DNA of 17,122 nucleotides from CAYVQU01 sp964453155 (GTDB lineage: Bacteria > Chloroflexota > Anaerolineae > Anaerolineales > UBA11858), in NCBI GenBank assembly GCA_964453155.1, contig CAYVQU010000110.1:1-17122 (forward strand), given 5' to 3'. The notes under the pieces are model-generated. The model had not been told where the DNA came from. It did no database searches and saw only the letters and a program-made list of their open reading frames with translations. Of this stretch, positions 1-7,074 are shown piece by piece (positions within the stretch are counted from its first letter, which is position 1; each line of letters begins with the position of its first letter). The position numbers and the translations under genes were made by a program.

Positions 1-50
1 AAACTTTTGCTGTTTTGAGGAGGGTCTAGCACCCTTTTTGCAGTAGAGTC
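1..50. repeat. 50-bp inverted copy of the opposite window end
   Basis: These 50 bases are the exact reverse complement of 17073-17122, where they cover the last codons of the IS481-like transposase and its downstream flank. Identity stops at base 51, where the methyltransferase coding region takes over (its TAG stop is 50-52). Both ends of the scaffold therefore run outward into the same sequence. This is what one expects where an assembly breaks inside a multicopy element, here probably the 3' part of the insertion sequence. No transposase body lies beside this copy, so a truncated remnant or a misjoin is also possible. Confidence 0.9.
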
Positions 51-670
51 TACCATAAAAATGGGATGAATTTTTTGCTGCGCTGCTGGTAGGCGGCGAA
101 CTCGGGGTAGCGGTTCAGCGATTGATCTTTGCGGCGCATGTTGGGGAGCCAAATAATAACCAAATACGCGCCGATAACGGCAAGGGGAAGCCAGTGCATT
201 GCCAACAGACCAAAACCTAAATAAATCAATAGCTCACCGAAATAGTTCATATTGCGGACGCGGTGCATCAGGCCGTCTTGGATCAGTTTACCCGGGGCCA
301 GTTTGAGAGTGGTGTATTTTTGCATATCGGCCCCGTAATGAAAGAACACGCCGAAGATGTTCATGCTGATGCACAGGGCCAGATACCAGGGCGGCGCTTG
401 CACACCGCGCGAGGTGATTAACCAGGGGGCGATCCAATAGAGGCTCAGCCCGGCCAAAATGTAGAGGGCGTACCCCCAACCGGTTTTCTGCTCCCAGGTT
501 TTATCGGGGAAAATGCGGCTCTTGAGAACCCACAGAATGCCATAGGTGCCGTGCAGGGCCAGATACACCCAGGCGGTGGTATTTTCCCATTGATCATAGA
601 CCGCAATCATGATGAGTACCGCCATGAAGGTGATGGATTTATGAAAATCGATAAAGTGTTTTTGCTTCAT
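50..670 (-). CDS. ICMT/DUF1295-type integral membrane methyltransferase
   Basis: A 206-residue membrane protein with about five hydrophobic segments. The C-terminal half has the pattern of isoprenylcysteine carboxyl methyltransferase/DUF1295 proteins: HRVRNMNYFGELL at residues 136-148 (compare the RHPxYxGE motif that binds S-adenosylmethionine), then a charged tail with RYPEFAAYQQRSKKFIP at 187-203. Family members transfer a methyl group to lipids or to small or prenylated substrates at the membrane; the substrate here cannot be inferred. The ATG at 668-670 overlaps the TGA of the upstream gene (ATGA, 667-670), which indicates translational coupling. The length and normal C-terminus show the gene is intact, although it ends one base inside the 50-bp terminal repeat. 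Family assignment is fairly safe; substrate is unknown. Confidence 0.78.
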   Translation of the reverse strand: MKQKHFIDFHKSITFMAVLIMIAVYDQWENTTAWVYLALHGTYGILWVLKSRIFPDKTWEQKTGWGYALYILAGLSLYWIAPWLITSRGVQAPPWYLALCISMNIFGVFFHYGADMQKYTTLKLAPGKLIQDGLMHRVRNMNYFGELLIYLGFGLLAMHWLPLAVIGAYLVIIWLPNMRRKDQSLNRYPEFAAYQQRSKKFIPFLW

Positions 671-1119
671 GTTTTATCTCCATGGCGGACTTTAGCATAG
701 GAATAGGCCGTCGCGCCAAGACTGAGAAAATAGGTAAGCAGAGTGATGAACCCATAGATCTGATCCACCCCAAAAGCATAACCGATCAGCCCCCACTGGG
801 CCAGATAGAATATTAGGAGATAGGGTCCTAACCAGCGGGTCTGGCGGAAATTCGATTTGAGACGATAATCCAGGATATATTCCAAAATGAGAAATCCAAT
901 CAGCAGTGCGGGGAGAACGATCGTCCACCACTCCAGGATATTGATCAGATTGACAATTACCCCAAATCCAAGCGGGATCACGAGGGTCGTATTGATCAAA
1001 CCCAAGTTGTATTCCAATTTCGACCAACCCTTAGGCCGGGATAGCATGATACCCACAATGAGTAGATTAAATATATTGGCACAAATAACAATCAAGAGAT
1101 GGACAAAAATAGGGTTCAT
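667..1119 (-). CDS. small polytopic membrane protein, unknown function
   Basis: A 150-residue protein that is almost entirely hydrophobic, with four or five predicted membrane segments (about residues 3-26, 39-62, 64-85, 97-116 and 119-142) and a short basic C-terminus. I do not recognise the family. The frame stays open back to 1317, but the ATG at 1117-1119 is preferred because it removes a polar, unlike N-terminal extension and lies 8 nt after the stop of the upstream gene. The 3' end overlaps the methyltransferase start by 4 nt. It is the middle gene of a tight three-gene membrane operon and may be an accessory or substrate-presenting partner of the methyltransferase (inference). Confidence 0.7.
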   Translation of the reverse strand: MNPIFVHLLIVICANIFNLLIVGIMLSRPKGWSKLEYNLGLINTTLVIPLGFGVIVNLINILEWWTIVLPALLIGFLILEYILDYRLKSNFRQTRWLGPYLLIFYLAQWGLIGYAFGVDQIYGFITLLTYFLSLGATAYSYAKVRHGDKT

Positions 1120-1127
1120 ATTGGCAG

Positions 1128-1604
1128 CTATTGTTGGGATAAATCTTTCCCTTTGAGAATCTGAATTACGATCACGATCAACATCAAATCCATGAGTACT
1201 GCCCCGCAGCCAAATGCTAACCGTCCTCCCAAATCGCCCCCGCTGGTCGTCACACTGAAAAATGGGATTGAAGTTGTAGTTGAAAATTCCCGTTCTCCAG
1301 GCGCGAAGGCGACCCAATGGAAGGGAATTGCAAACAGCACCATGAACATGAAAATCATCCCATTATAGACCCACTTGATAAGCGGATGGGAACCCAAGGT
1401 GGCCTTCAACCCCTGAATCATGACCATCATGCCCGCCAGGGCAAACACGACTCCCACTGCGGCAACCACCCAGCGCGGGGCATTGAAAGTATCATCGGAA
1501 ACCGGGAGAATATCCACCGAGAACAGGAAAATCAAGGCCCCAACACACACAAAGATACTGCCAAACGCGACCATAAACAGGAAGGACTTAATTTGTTGAG
1601 ACAT
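1128..1604 (-). CDS. four-helix membrane protein, unknown function
   Basis: A 158-residue protein with four predicted membrane segments (about residues 7-30, 45-67, 77-98 and 128-150). A polar stretch between the third and fourth contains AFAPGEREFS (residues 99-108), which looks like an exposed loop. The ORF can be extended to 1652, but the ATG at 1602-1604 is chosen because a GAGGTG Shine-Dalgarno lies just upstream of it and the extension adds a non-hydrophobic leader. It is first in the minus-strand operon with the 150-residue membrane protein (8-nt gap) and the methyltransferase. It is divergent from the metallo-hydrolase at 1646. I cannot assign a family; it loosely recalls DUF3592-type small membrane proteins. 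Confidence 0.72.
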   Translation of the reverse strand: MSQQIKSFLFMVAFGSIFVCVGALIFLFSVDILPVSDDTFNAPRWVVAAVGVVFALAGMMVMIQGLKATLGSHPLIKWVYNGMIFMFMVLFAIPFHWVAFAPGEREFSTTTSIPFFSVTTSGGDLGGRLAFGCGAVLMDLMLIVIVIQILKGKDLSQQ

Positions 1605-1625
1605 GGCTGCACCTCGGTATATAAT
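1596..1625 (+). promoter_or_regulatory. sigma-70-like promoter for the metallo-hydrolase
   Basis: TTGAGA (1596-1601) and a perfect TATAAT (1620-1625) are separated by 18 bp and lie just upstream of the plus-strand gene at 1646. The predicted transcript would start near 1632, leaving a leader of about 14 nt with GGAG at 1637-1640. The -35 overlaps the first codons of the divergent gene. Confidence 0.6.
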
Positions 1626-1645
1626 AACCCATACACGGAGTTTTT

Positions 1646-2506
1646 GTGACACTTATGAACACATCTCATACCCAAATTGTTCTCCTGGGAACCGGTAATC
1701 CAAATCCAGACCCCCACCATTCCGGGCCATCCCTGGCAATCGTCGTTGCTGACACGCCCTACCTCATCGACTTCGGACCCGGTGTTGTCCGTCAGGCGGC
1801 TGCGTTGACACCACGCTATGGGGGCAGCCTCGCCGCGCTGGAAGCCAAGAATCTCAAACGCGCTTTTCTGACCCACTTGCACTCGGATCATACGATTGGT
1901 TATCCCGATCTAATCCTAACCCCCTGGGTTCTCGGAAGGGATGAACCCCTAGAAGTGTATGGGCCGCTTGGAACCCGAAAATTGACCGATCATCTCCTAA
2001 AAGCATACCAAGAGGATATTGAATATCGCCTAAACGGGCTGGAGCCAGCCAATGATCGCGGCTGGCAAGTGAATGTGAGCGAATTTGAAGCTGGGGTGAT
2101 CTACACCGACCAGAATATCATGGTTGAGGCTTTTCACGTTCGGCATGGCACCTGGCCTAACGCGTTTGGATTTCGTTTTACTACCCCGGATAGGGTCATT
2201 ATCATTTCAGGGGACACCGCGCCGTGTGAGAACCTCCGCAAGTTCAGCCGTGGGGCTGATATTCTCATCCACGAGGTCTATTATCACCAGGCATTTGCGC
2301 GCATGGATCCATTTTGGCAGGCCTACCACGCTAGTCATCACACATCAACTCTCGAGTTGGGGAAATTGGCTCAAGAAGTACAACCGGGATTGCTCGTTAC
2401 CTATCATACTTTGTATTGGGGCGGAACAGATGCAGAAATTTTGGCGGAGATTGGAGCCGAATATTCTGGCAAGGTCATTGTCGGTGAGGATCTACAAATT
2501 ATCTAG
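1646..2506 (+). CDS. MBL-fold metallohydrolase, ribonuclease Z-like
   Basis: A 286-residue metallo-beta-lactamase-fold hydrolase. Visible motifs: LLGTGNPNP near the N-terminus (residues 13-21), LIDFGPGVVRQ at 40-50, the zinc-binding HLHSDH at 77-82, a later metal-ligand region FHVRHGT, the ISGDTAP strand carrying the bridging aspartate, and a C-terminal TYH. This order matches the RNase Z/arylsulfatase branch of the superfamily. Members process tRNA 3' ends or hydrolyse phosphodiesters or sulfate esters, and the N-terminal GTGNPNP variant with no long exosite arm leaves the substrate open. The GTG at 1646 lies 5 nt after GGAG; an ATG at 1655 is the alternative start and would remove three residues. 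It is convergent with the hydrolase fusion and shares the CTAG stop at 2503-2506. Confidence 0.87.
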   Translation: MTLMNTSHTQIVLLGTGNPNPDPHHSGPSLAIVVADTPYLIDFGPGVVRQAAALTPRYGGSLAALEAKNLKRAFLTHLHSDHTIGYPDLILTPWVLGRDEPLEVYGPLGTRKLTDHLLKAYQEDIEYRLNGLEPANDRGWQVNVSEFEAGVIYTDQNIMVEAFHVRHGTWPNAFGFRFTTPDRVIIISGDTAPCENLRKFSRGADILIHEVYYHQAFARMDPFWQAYHASHHTSTLELGKLAQEVQPGLLVTYHTLYWGGTDAEILAEIGAEYSGKVIVGEDLQII

Positions 2507-4176
2507 CGAAACAACACCCCCTGGGGAAGAATCAGCCAGTAGAGTAGTACCGCCTGAATGAAGGCCGTCAACCACGGCCGTTGCCCGATTTTTTGGATCA
2601 GATTCCCGGAGACCAGAACGAGCCATAGAATCAATAGTCCCTGAACACCTCCCGTCAAACCGGAGAGTGAGCCGATCGCGGCCAAAAATCCGGTCCATAA
2701 GAAGAATGGGATCAAGCCGATGAGCGCAACCGCTAATTTCGGCCAGAATTTTCCCGGGGCAGCTCGTTCAACCAGTTTCATTTCATGCAAACCGATCCAA
2801 AATCCCAAGGCGGTCACCGGGGTAAATATCAGCAGCCACCAGAAGCGTTCGTTGAGAGGGTACACAAAGAACCACCCGGTACGCCCATAAGCGGCTGTCA
2901 GGATCAACAATCCAATTCCAACACTCAGCACAGGCCAGATAGGGGGAATCATTGCGCGGTTATCACCTTTCTCAAACGGCAGACGACCGGAAACGCCTGG
3001 CATTTTATCCCACCGATACAGGATCCATAGCAAAATCCCGTAGCCGCCTAAAAATCCAACATAGATCAAATTGAATGCGGGCAAATTGAGGGGCAGGAAG
3101 AAGATGATACTGCCAACCACGCCCATCAAGGGGAGGGCGGCAACCCACAGAGCCAATTTTCCCCACAAGAATCGACGAAGATTGGAAATTGTTACCGGCC
3201 CATCATGAGTTTCGGACTCGATTTTTTGCTGATTCGCCCACCCTCCCCCGGCACTCACGCCCATCAGCATCCCCGCGAATCCAGTAATCCACAGAATCAC
3301 GCGCCATTGGGCCGCGGAAGTTAGAGCCGAAAATTCATCAAGCTCCCAAACCAGACCAGCCCACATCTTGGAGAGCGACAGGGCGCGCGGCGAGAAGGGT
3401 TCATAGTTATGCAGCAGCTGCGGGAGAATGACCAACTCGCGGCTGTTTGCCTCCCACAAAGTACTACCAACTATTCTGGTCCACAGATTCTGACCGCCTA
3501 ATTTGTGGGTCAAGGCTTCGGCCGCGGCGGGGGTTAAGATATCGTCCCAGGTTCCGCTGATCAGGAGGATTTTCGTGTCGGGATTATTGCGGTCGAGAGC
3601 CTGGACCCATTCCAAATCCGCGTCGCTGACCCCGGTAAATACTTCAGCCTGGACATTGGTCATCAAATTGACTTGGGTTCCCAACAAGATCAAACCCGCC
3701 GGGGGATCGGGGCCCATTGTGGCGGCCTGGAGAGCCACCCGCGCCCCTAAACTATGTCCAAACAGAATAATCTGATCGGCTTCAAGATTGGCAACCCGCA
3801 TAAAATGTTCTTTAGCAGCCAAAACTTGCCGGGCTAACCGGTCGGTTTGAGCGTTATCCAAATCCAAACCGCCAGGAGAGCGCCCGTGCCCAGAAAAATC
3901 GAAGGTGAAGACATTGACGCCCATCCGGGCGAACTCGTTGGCCGCGCTCTGCATGGTGACCTGATCGCTGCCGAACCCTTCCAACAGGATCACCCCCGCG
4001 GGTTCGGCACCCAGATACAATTTCCCGACCAGTTTTTCGCCTGTGGGGGTTGTAACAACCATCCGGTCGGGATTCTTGAGGGCGGCATCCCCCAATTTAA
4101 TCCCCACAATTGATCCAATTGTCAGTCCAAATCCTAAAATCGTTAATAACAGCCAAATGCGTTTTGTCGGCATCAT
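2503..4176 (-). CDS. alpha/beta hydrolase fused to a polytopic membrane domain
   Basis: A 557-residue two-part protein. Residues 8-28 form an N-terminal membrane anchor. Residues 40-260 form an alpha/beta hydrolase with FDFSGHGRS (92-100), the nucleophile elbow GHSLG with Ser142, an acid at Asp211/212 (GTWDDILTP) and a likely catalytic histidine at His256 (LLHNYEPFSP). Residues from about 290 to 557 contain seven or more hydrophobic segments separated by short loops, a separate membrane domain I cannot name. The hydrolase domain probably faces the outside and cleaves an ester or a lipid-linked substrate (inference). Start: two adjacent ATGs at 4174-4176 and 4171-4173 with AGGA just upstream; either may be used. 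It follows the zinc-ribbon protein by 14 nt, so the two are probably co-transcribed. Confidence 0.82.
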   Translation of the reverse strand: MMPTKRIWLLLTILGFGLTIGSIVGIKLGDAALKNPDRMVVTTPTGEKLVGKLYLGAEPAGVILLEGFGSDQVTMQSAANEFARMGVNVFTFDFSGHGRSPGGLDLDNAQTDRLARQVLAAKEHFMRVANLEADQIILFGHSLGARVALQAATMGPDPPAGLILLGTQVNLMTNVQAEVFTGVSDADLEWVQALDRNNPDTKILLISGTWDDILTPAAAEALTHKLGGQNLWTRIVGSTLWEANSRELVILPQLLHNYEPFSPRALSLSKMWAGLVWELDEFSALTSAAQWRVILWITGFAGMLMGVSAGGGWANQQKIESETHDGPVTISNLRRFLWGKLALWVAALPLMGVVGSIIFFLPLNLPAFNLIYVGFLGGYGILLWILYRWDKMPGVSGRLPFEKGDNRAMIPPIWPVLSVGIGLLILTAAYGRTGWFFVYPLNERFWWLLIFTPVTALGFWIGLHEMKLVERAAPGKFWPKLAVALIGLIPFFLWTGFLAAIGSLSGLTGGVQGLLILWLVLVSGNLIQKIGQRPWLTAFIQAVLLYWLILPQGVLFR

Positions 4177-4190
4177 TGTTCCTGTGGTTG

Positions 4191-4802
4191 TTAGGTAACC
4201 GGGGGATAAATCACACTCTGATGGGGATCATCCGGCAAATAGAGGACATGGACGCGGTTCCCAACCGCCTGGGTTTGTTTGCCATATTTCCAAGAATGAA
4301 CCTGATCTTCGTATTCAATCCCATGAACGGTGTAGGTGTATACAATCGCCATCGGATTGCGACCGTTGATACTAATGGAATGATCCCGGTACATTTCGAC
4401 AACTTCGCCCACTGTAGCCAAACCGTGTTCAAAAGGCCGGATTTTACTCAATCCATCTCGAATTCCAAAGAACAACATCCCACCCCCCAGGATGGTAAAC
4501 ACCCCACCAAGACCGCCACCGATGAGAACAAACAGCAACATTCCGGTGGCAATCCCCACGATGGGGAAAATGACCGCAAACGGCAATCCGACCAGCAGGA
4601 AAATTCCACCGACCAAATTCAAAACCGCATTCGAGACCAACATTCGCCAGCGATATCCAGAGGGAATTTTGCGCGGCGGAAAGGGTGGGTTGGGACCAGG
4701 GTCGTCACCAATGGGCGCCGGGAGCGGTCCGCCGCATTTGCGACATTCTAAATCGGTTGATTTATTGCGTTGATCACACCAAGGACAGTTTAAGAATTCC
4801 AT
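4191..4802 (-). CDS. zinc-ribbon membrane protein with DUF3592-like C-terminus
   Basis: A 203-residue protein. The N-terminus has a zinc ribbon with ligands Cys6, Cys9, Cys20 and Cys23 (CPWC then CRKC), followed by a proline-rich linker, two or three membrane segments (about residues 54-115, with glycine-rich helices) and a soluble C-terminal domain. That domain has alternating hydrophobic strands ending in VHVLYLPDDPHQS, the V-Y-P-x-x-P pattern of DUF3592 domains. Function is unknown. Start ATG 4800-4802 has AGGAG about 6 nt upstream. It is the first gene of a two-gene unit with the hydrolase fusion. The zinc ribbon suggests a scaffold or binding role in the cytoplasm (inference). Confidence 0.72.
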   Translation of the reverse strand: MEFLNCPWCDQRNKSTDLECRKCGGPLPAPIGDDPGPNPPFPPRKIPSGYRWRMLVSNAVLNLVGGIFLLVGLPFAVIFPIVGIATGMLLFVLIGGGLGGVFTILGGGMLFFGIRDGLSKIRPFEHGLATVGEVVEMYRDHSISINGRNPMAIVYTYTVHGIEYEDQVHSWKYGKQTQAVGNRVHVLYLPDDPHQSVIYPPVT

Positions 4803-4823
4803 AAGTAGCTCCTATTCCAGAGT

Positions 4824-4829
4824 ATTGTA
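4824..4829 (-). promoter_or_regulatory. candidate -10 box for the zinc-ribbon/hydrolase unit
   Basis: TACAAT is read on the minus strand 21 nt upstream of the ATG at 4802. No convincing -35 hexamer sits 16-18 bp further upstream, so this is a weak call based on one box and position. Confidence 0.3.
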
Positions 4830-4861
4830 TCGTAATTTGAGTGGGTAAGCGTCTAGAAATA

Positions 4862-5018
4862 ACTTCTCGAAATGCTCCGCTTCACTCCCTTCGACTGCGC
4901 TCAGGACACGGCTTCGATACGCTAACTTCAACATGTAAAAATTCCAGCATCCTGAGTAGTGCGTAATGCCTCAAAGCATGTATCGAAGGGTGCGGCCGCT
5001 ACTCAGAATGAAGCTTCG
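4862..5018. repeat. palindromic, repeat-like intergenic element
   Basis: This part of the 330-bp gap between genes at 4802 and 5133 shows internal inverted repeats. CATCCTGAGTAG (4948-4959) pairs with CTACTCAGAATG (4999-5010) with one mismatch. CCCTTCGA (4887-4894) pairs with TCGAAGGG (4983-4990). CTTCGATAC (4912-4920) recurs inverted as GTATCGAAG (4980-4988). There is no ORF of note. The sequence style resembles dispersed non-coding repeats seen between genes in many environmental bacterial genomes; whether other copies exist in this genome cannot be seen here. Confidence 0.55.
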
Positions 5019-5055
5019 CAGGAATTTGTTCTTGGACAATTACTAGGTATGTGAG

Positions 5056-5081
5056 TTGACAACATCCCTAACGGGTATAAT
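5056..5081 (+). promoter_or_regulatory. candidate promoter of the epimerase gene
   Basis: A perfect TTGACA (5056-5061) and a perfect TATAAT (5076-5081) precede the epimerase gene, but only 14 bp separate them instead of the usual 16-18. Either the TATAAT works with a poorer -35, or the short spacer reflects a promoter that needs an activator. Confidence 0.5.
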
Positions 5082-5092
5082 TGCGACACTGA

Positions 5093-5114
5093 CCGTCTGG
5101 AGGTTTCCAGGCGG
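5093..5114 (+). promoter_or_regulatory. leader hairpin directly before the epimerase ribosome binding site
   Basis: CCGTCTGG (5093-5100) and CCAGGCGG (5107-5114) form an 8-bp RNA stem (one G-U pair) around a 6-nt loop AGGTTT. If transcription starts about 7 nt after the -10 box, the stem stands at the very 5' end of the mRNA and ends 6 nt before GGAGG (5121-5125). It could protect the 5' end or tune translation. There is no U tract, so it is not a terminator. Confidence 0.5.
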
Positions 5115-5132
5115 TATTTTGGAGGCAAGCGA

Positions 5133-6152
5133 ATGAAAATTCTGGTCACTGGCGGTATCGGCAATATCGGTTTGGCAGTCAGCACCCACTTGTTGCAAAA
5201 GGGATATGCGGTGCGAATCATCGATCATATAGCTCCAGAAAAAGTGTCTGAAGAGGTCCAATCCGAAATCAGCGGAGCGGAATACGCGTGGGTCGACATT
5301 CGGGATTTTTCAAAGGTTCGTGAAAGCTGCCAGGGGATCGACATCATCGTCCATTTGGCCGCCATTCCCCATCCCATTGGTGATCGCGATCCAGAGATTT
5401 TCGCTATCAATGCCGGGGGCACGTTCAACGTTTATCAAGCCGCCGCCGAAGAAGGGATAAAACGCGTCATCAGCGCCAGTTCGATCAATTTTTTGGGAAA
5501 TGGTTTTGGGACCGGGTGGATTGACGTCCAGTATTTTCCCATCGACGAGGCCCATCCTGGATATTCGACCGATGTGTATGCCTATTCCAAGCAGCTACTA
5601 GAGCATACCGCGGCTTATTTTTGGCGGCGGTTCGGGATTACCAGTGCTTGTCTGCGTTTCCCTTTTGTTGTCAATCCCCGCCAAATATATACCGAAATTA
5701 TGGAGCAATTTATAGAAGCCACTAAAGCAGCTTACACAGAAATAATGGCGTTTCCTGAAAAAGAACGGTTTGAACTAGCCAAATCTTTAAAAGCTGATTA
5801 TTTGGGGTTGCGCGCCAGATATCTCCACAGAGAGATCAACTTCTTTGAGCTGAACGAGATCCTCACCCAGAAAACTGGCGGAATGCTCATGATGGAATGT
5901 GATGATTTCTGGGCCTATCTGGGGATTGAAGATGCAGTGCGGTCAATCGAACTGGCATTAAGCGCCGATTACGAGGGGTTCCAGCCATTTTATGTTGCCG
6001 CGACCCAAAATTCAGCCGGAGTCCCCACCCGCGATTTGACAGATTTGTTCTACCCTGAAGTTAATACCTGGCGAAAAAATATCCAGGGGAATGAAACCCT
6101 CCTGGATATCGAAAAAGCCAACAGCATTTTAGGGTTTGAACCCAGTTCCTGA
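5133..6152 (+). CDS. NAD-dependent epimerase/dehydratase (extended SDR)
   Basis: A 339-residue extended short-chain dehydrogenase. The Rossmann motif is TGGIGNIG at residues 6-13, and Asp31 after strand two favours NAD over NADP. The serine region is ISASS (113-117) and the catalytic pair YAYSK is Tyr149/Lys153. The family interconverts nucleotide sugars or reduces related substrates. Residues about 185-245 form a charged helical insertion (many Glu, Lys and Arg) rich in aromatic residues, larger than in typical sugar epimerases, so the substrate is unclear. ATG 5133 has GGAGG 7 nt upstream. It is monocistronic, with its own promoter region and a large inverted repeat at its 3' end. Confidence 0.85.
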   Translation: MKILVTGGIGNIGLAVSTHLLQKGYAVRIIDHIAPEKVSEEVQSEISGAEYAWVDIRDFSKVRESCQGIDIIVHLAAIPHPIGDRDPEIFAINAGGTFNVYQAAAEEGIKRVISASSINFLGNGFGTGWIDVQYFPIDEAHPGYSTDVYAYSKQLLEHTAAYFWRRFGITSACLRFPFVVNPRQIYTEIMEQFIEATKAAYTEIMAFPEKERFELAKSLKADYLGLRARYLHREINFFELNEILTQKTGGMLMMECDDFWAYLGIEDAVRSIELALSADYEGFQPFYVAATQNSAGVPTRDLTDLFYPEVNTWRKNIQGNETLLDIEKANSILGFEPSS

Positions 6153-6175
6153 TAATTTTTCATCAAAGGTAAATT

Positions 6176-6249
6176 GGACGCAGATAAGCGCGGATGAACG
6201 CAGATTTTAAGATTAAAAAAATCTGCGTATTCTGCGTTTATCTGCGTCC
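6176..6249. repeat. large inverted repeat between convergent genes, terminator-like
   Basis: The left arm 6176-6207 begins GGACGCAGATAA and the right arm 6218-6249 ends TTATCTGCGTCC; the arms pair over about 32 bp with a few mismatches around a 10-nt A/T-rich loop. The unit GCAGAT recurs within the arms, giving a mixed direct and inverted repeat. It sits 23 bp after the epimerase stop and 12 bp before the end of the convergent nucleotidyltransferase, so it may terminate transcription from both sides. It lacks a clean U tract and looks like a dispersed palindromic repeat. Confidence 0.65.
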
Positions 6250-6261
6250 CAAAACAATACA

Positions 6262-7056
6262 TCAAGTAGCTAAATCCAAAGCATACCGGATGAATTTAAG
6301 AGCTTTTTGAACTTCAGTTAGGTCAACAGGATGCGAAATCGTGTGGGTGGGTTTTAGCCGCTGCTCCCAAGCCGTTTGAATTAATTCAGACCACCGGGAG
6401 TCAAGATTTTTCTGCCCCCATTCAACGCCCGCGGGTTTCGAATGGATTTCACCCGTCGCCAGGGTTTGCAGCATCCGGCAATAACTGATCACGGCGAACG
6501 GCTGCGCCCAGCCATTGGCAATCGAATACTTTTCGGTGAGAATTTCCTCACCCCAGTCGCGCATCGTCGTTCTGACTTCATTTTTTAGCGCGGCTTCATC
6601 AATGGGGGCGATGAATTCTGCCGGCGGTGGCCCGGCCAATGTAATACCCCGCTCCCGCACCACCCACCGGACGACCAACTCATTATCATGCCGATGCCGG
6701 ATTAACTCGGTCGCGCCATTGTCGAGATACCAAATTGGGGTGTGATCGAGGTCTTCATAGCGGAGTAGATCTTTCGGGAAATACGAGCCTTCCAGATGTT
6801 TGGCCCAATACGAATCCATTTGATGGATGCGCGGGTGCATTTCTTGAAGTTGAGCGACTTCGGTTTCCGACAGATCTTGATCAATTACTATAAGAAAATC
6901 GACATCGCTTTGCTCATCCCAGCCGCCATGGGCAAATGAGCCTTGAAGATAGGCCGCGAGAAAATTATCCTTTAATATATTTTGAATCTGGATCACTAAC
7001 TCAACAAGAACAGTGTTGAGTTCTTCCTCAGTTGTTGGGCTTTGGTTGATGTACAT
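6262..7056 (-). CDS. aminoglycoside nucleotidyltransferase-like protein (AadA/ANT type)
   Basis: A 264-residue protein of the DNA polymerase beta-type nucleotidyltransferase fold, organised like the aadA-type enzymes. The N-terminus has GSFAHGGWDEQSDVD (residues 39-53): Gly39-Ser40 and the metal-binding pair Asp51/Asp53. Glu89 (HLEGSYFP) is a candidate catalytic base. The C-terminal helical half has the RDW and AVISYCRMLQTLATGEI pattern of DUF4111. Characterised relatives adenylylate streptomycin and spectinomycin, but such distant environmental homologues often have unknown substrates, so resistance should not be assumed. No strong Shine-Dalgarno precedes the ATG at 7054-7056. It stands alone between two inverted repeats. 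Confidence 0.78.
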   Translation of the reverse strand: MYINQSPTTEEELNTVLVELVIQIQNILKDNFLAAYLQGSFAHGGWDEQSDVDFLIVIDQDLSETEVAQLQEMHPRIHQMDSYWAKHLEGSYFPKDLLRYEDLDHTPIWYLDNGATELIRHRHDNELVVRWVVRERGITLAGPPPAEFIAPIDEAALKNEVRTTMRDWGEEILTEKYSIANGWAQPFAVISYCRMLQTLATGEIHSKPAGVEWGQKNLDSRWSELIQTAWEQRLKPTHTISHPVDLTEVQKALKFIRYALDLAT

Positions 7057-7074
7057 AGTTTTTGGATTATGTTG

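Noticed and set aside
667..1317. Longer start for the second membrane gene at 1317
   Set aside because: The added residues are polar and unlike the rest, and would overlap the upstream gene by about 190 nt. The ATG at 1117-1119 fits the operon spacing.
4110..4751. A 213-residue plus-strand frame opposite the zinc-ribbon gene
   Set aside because: It is low-complexity with many Gln, Asn and Arg in its second half and shows no motif. The opposite strand has a zinc ribbon, membrane helices and a Shine-Dalgarno.
6262..7056. A toxin-antitoxin nucleotidyltransferase (MNT/HEPN type)
   Set aside because: The protein is too long for a minimal MNT, has the C-terminal half typical of AadA-type enzymes and has no small partner gene next to it.
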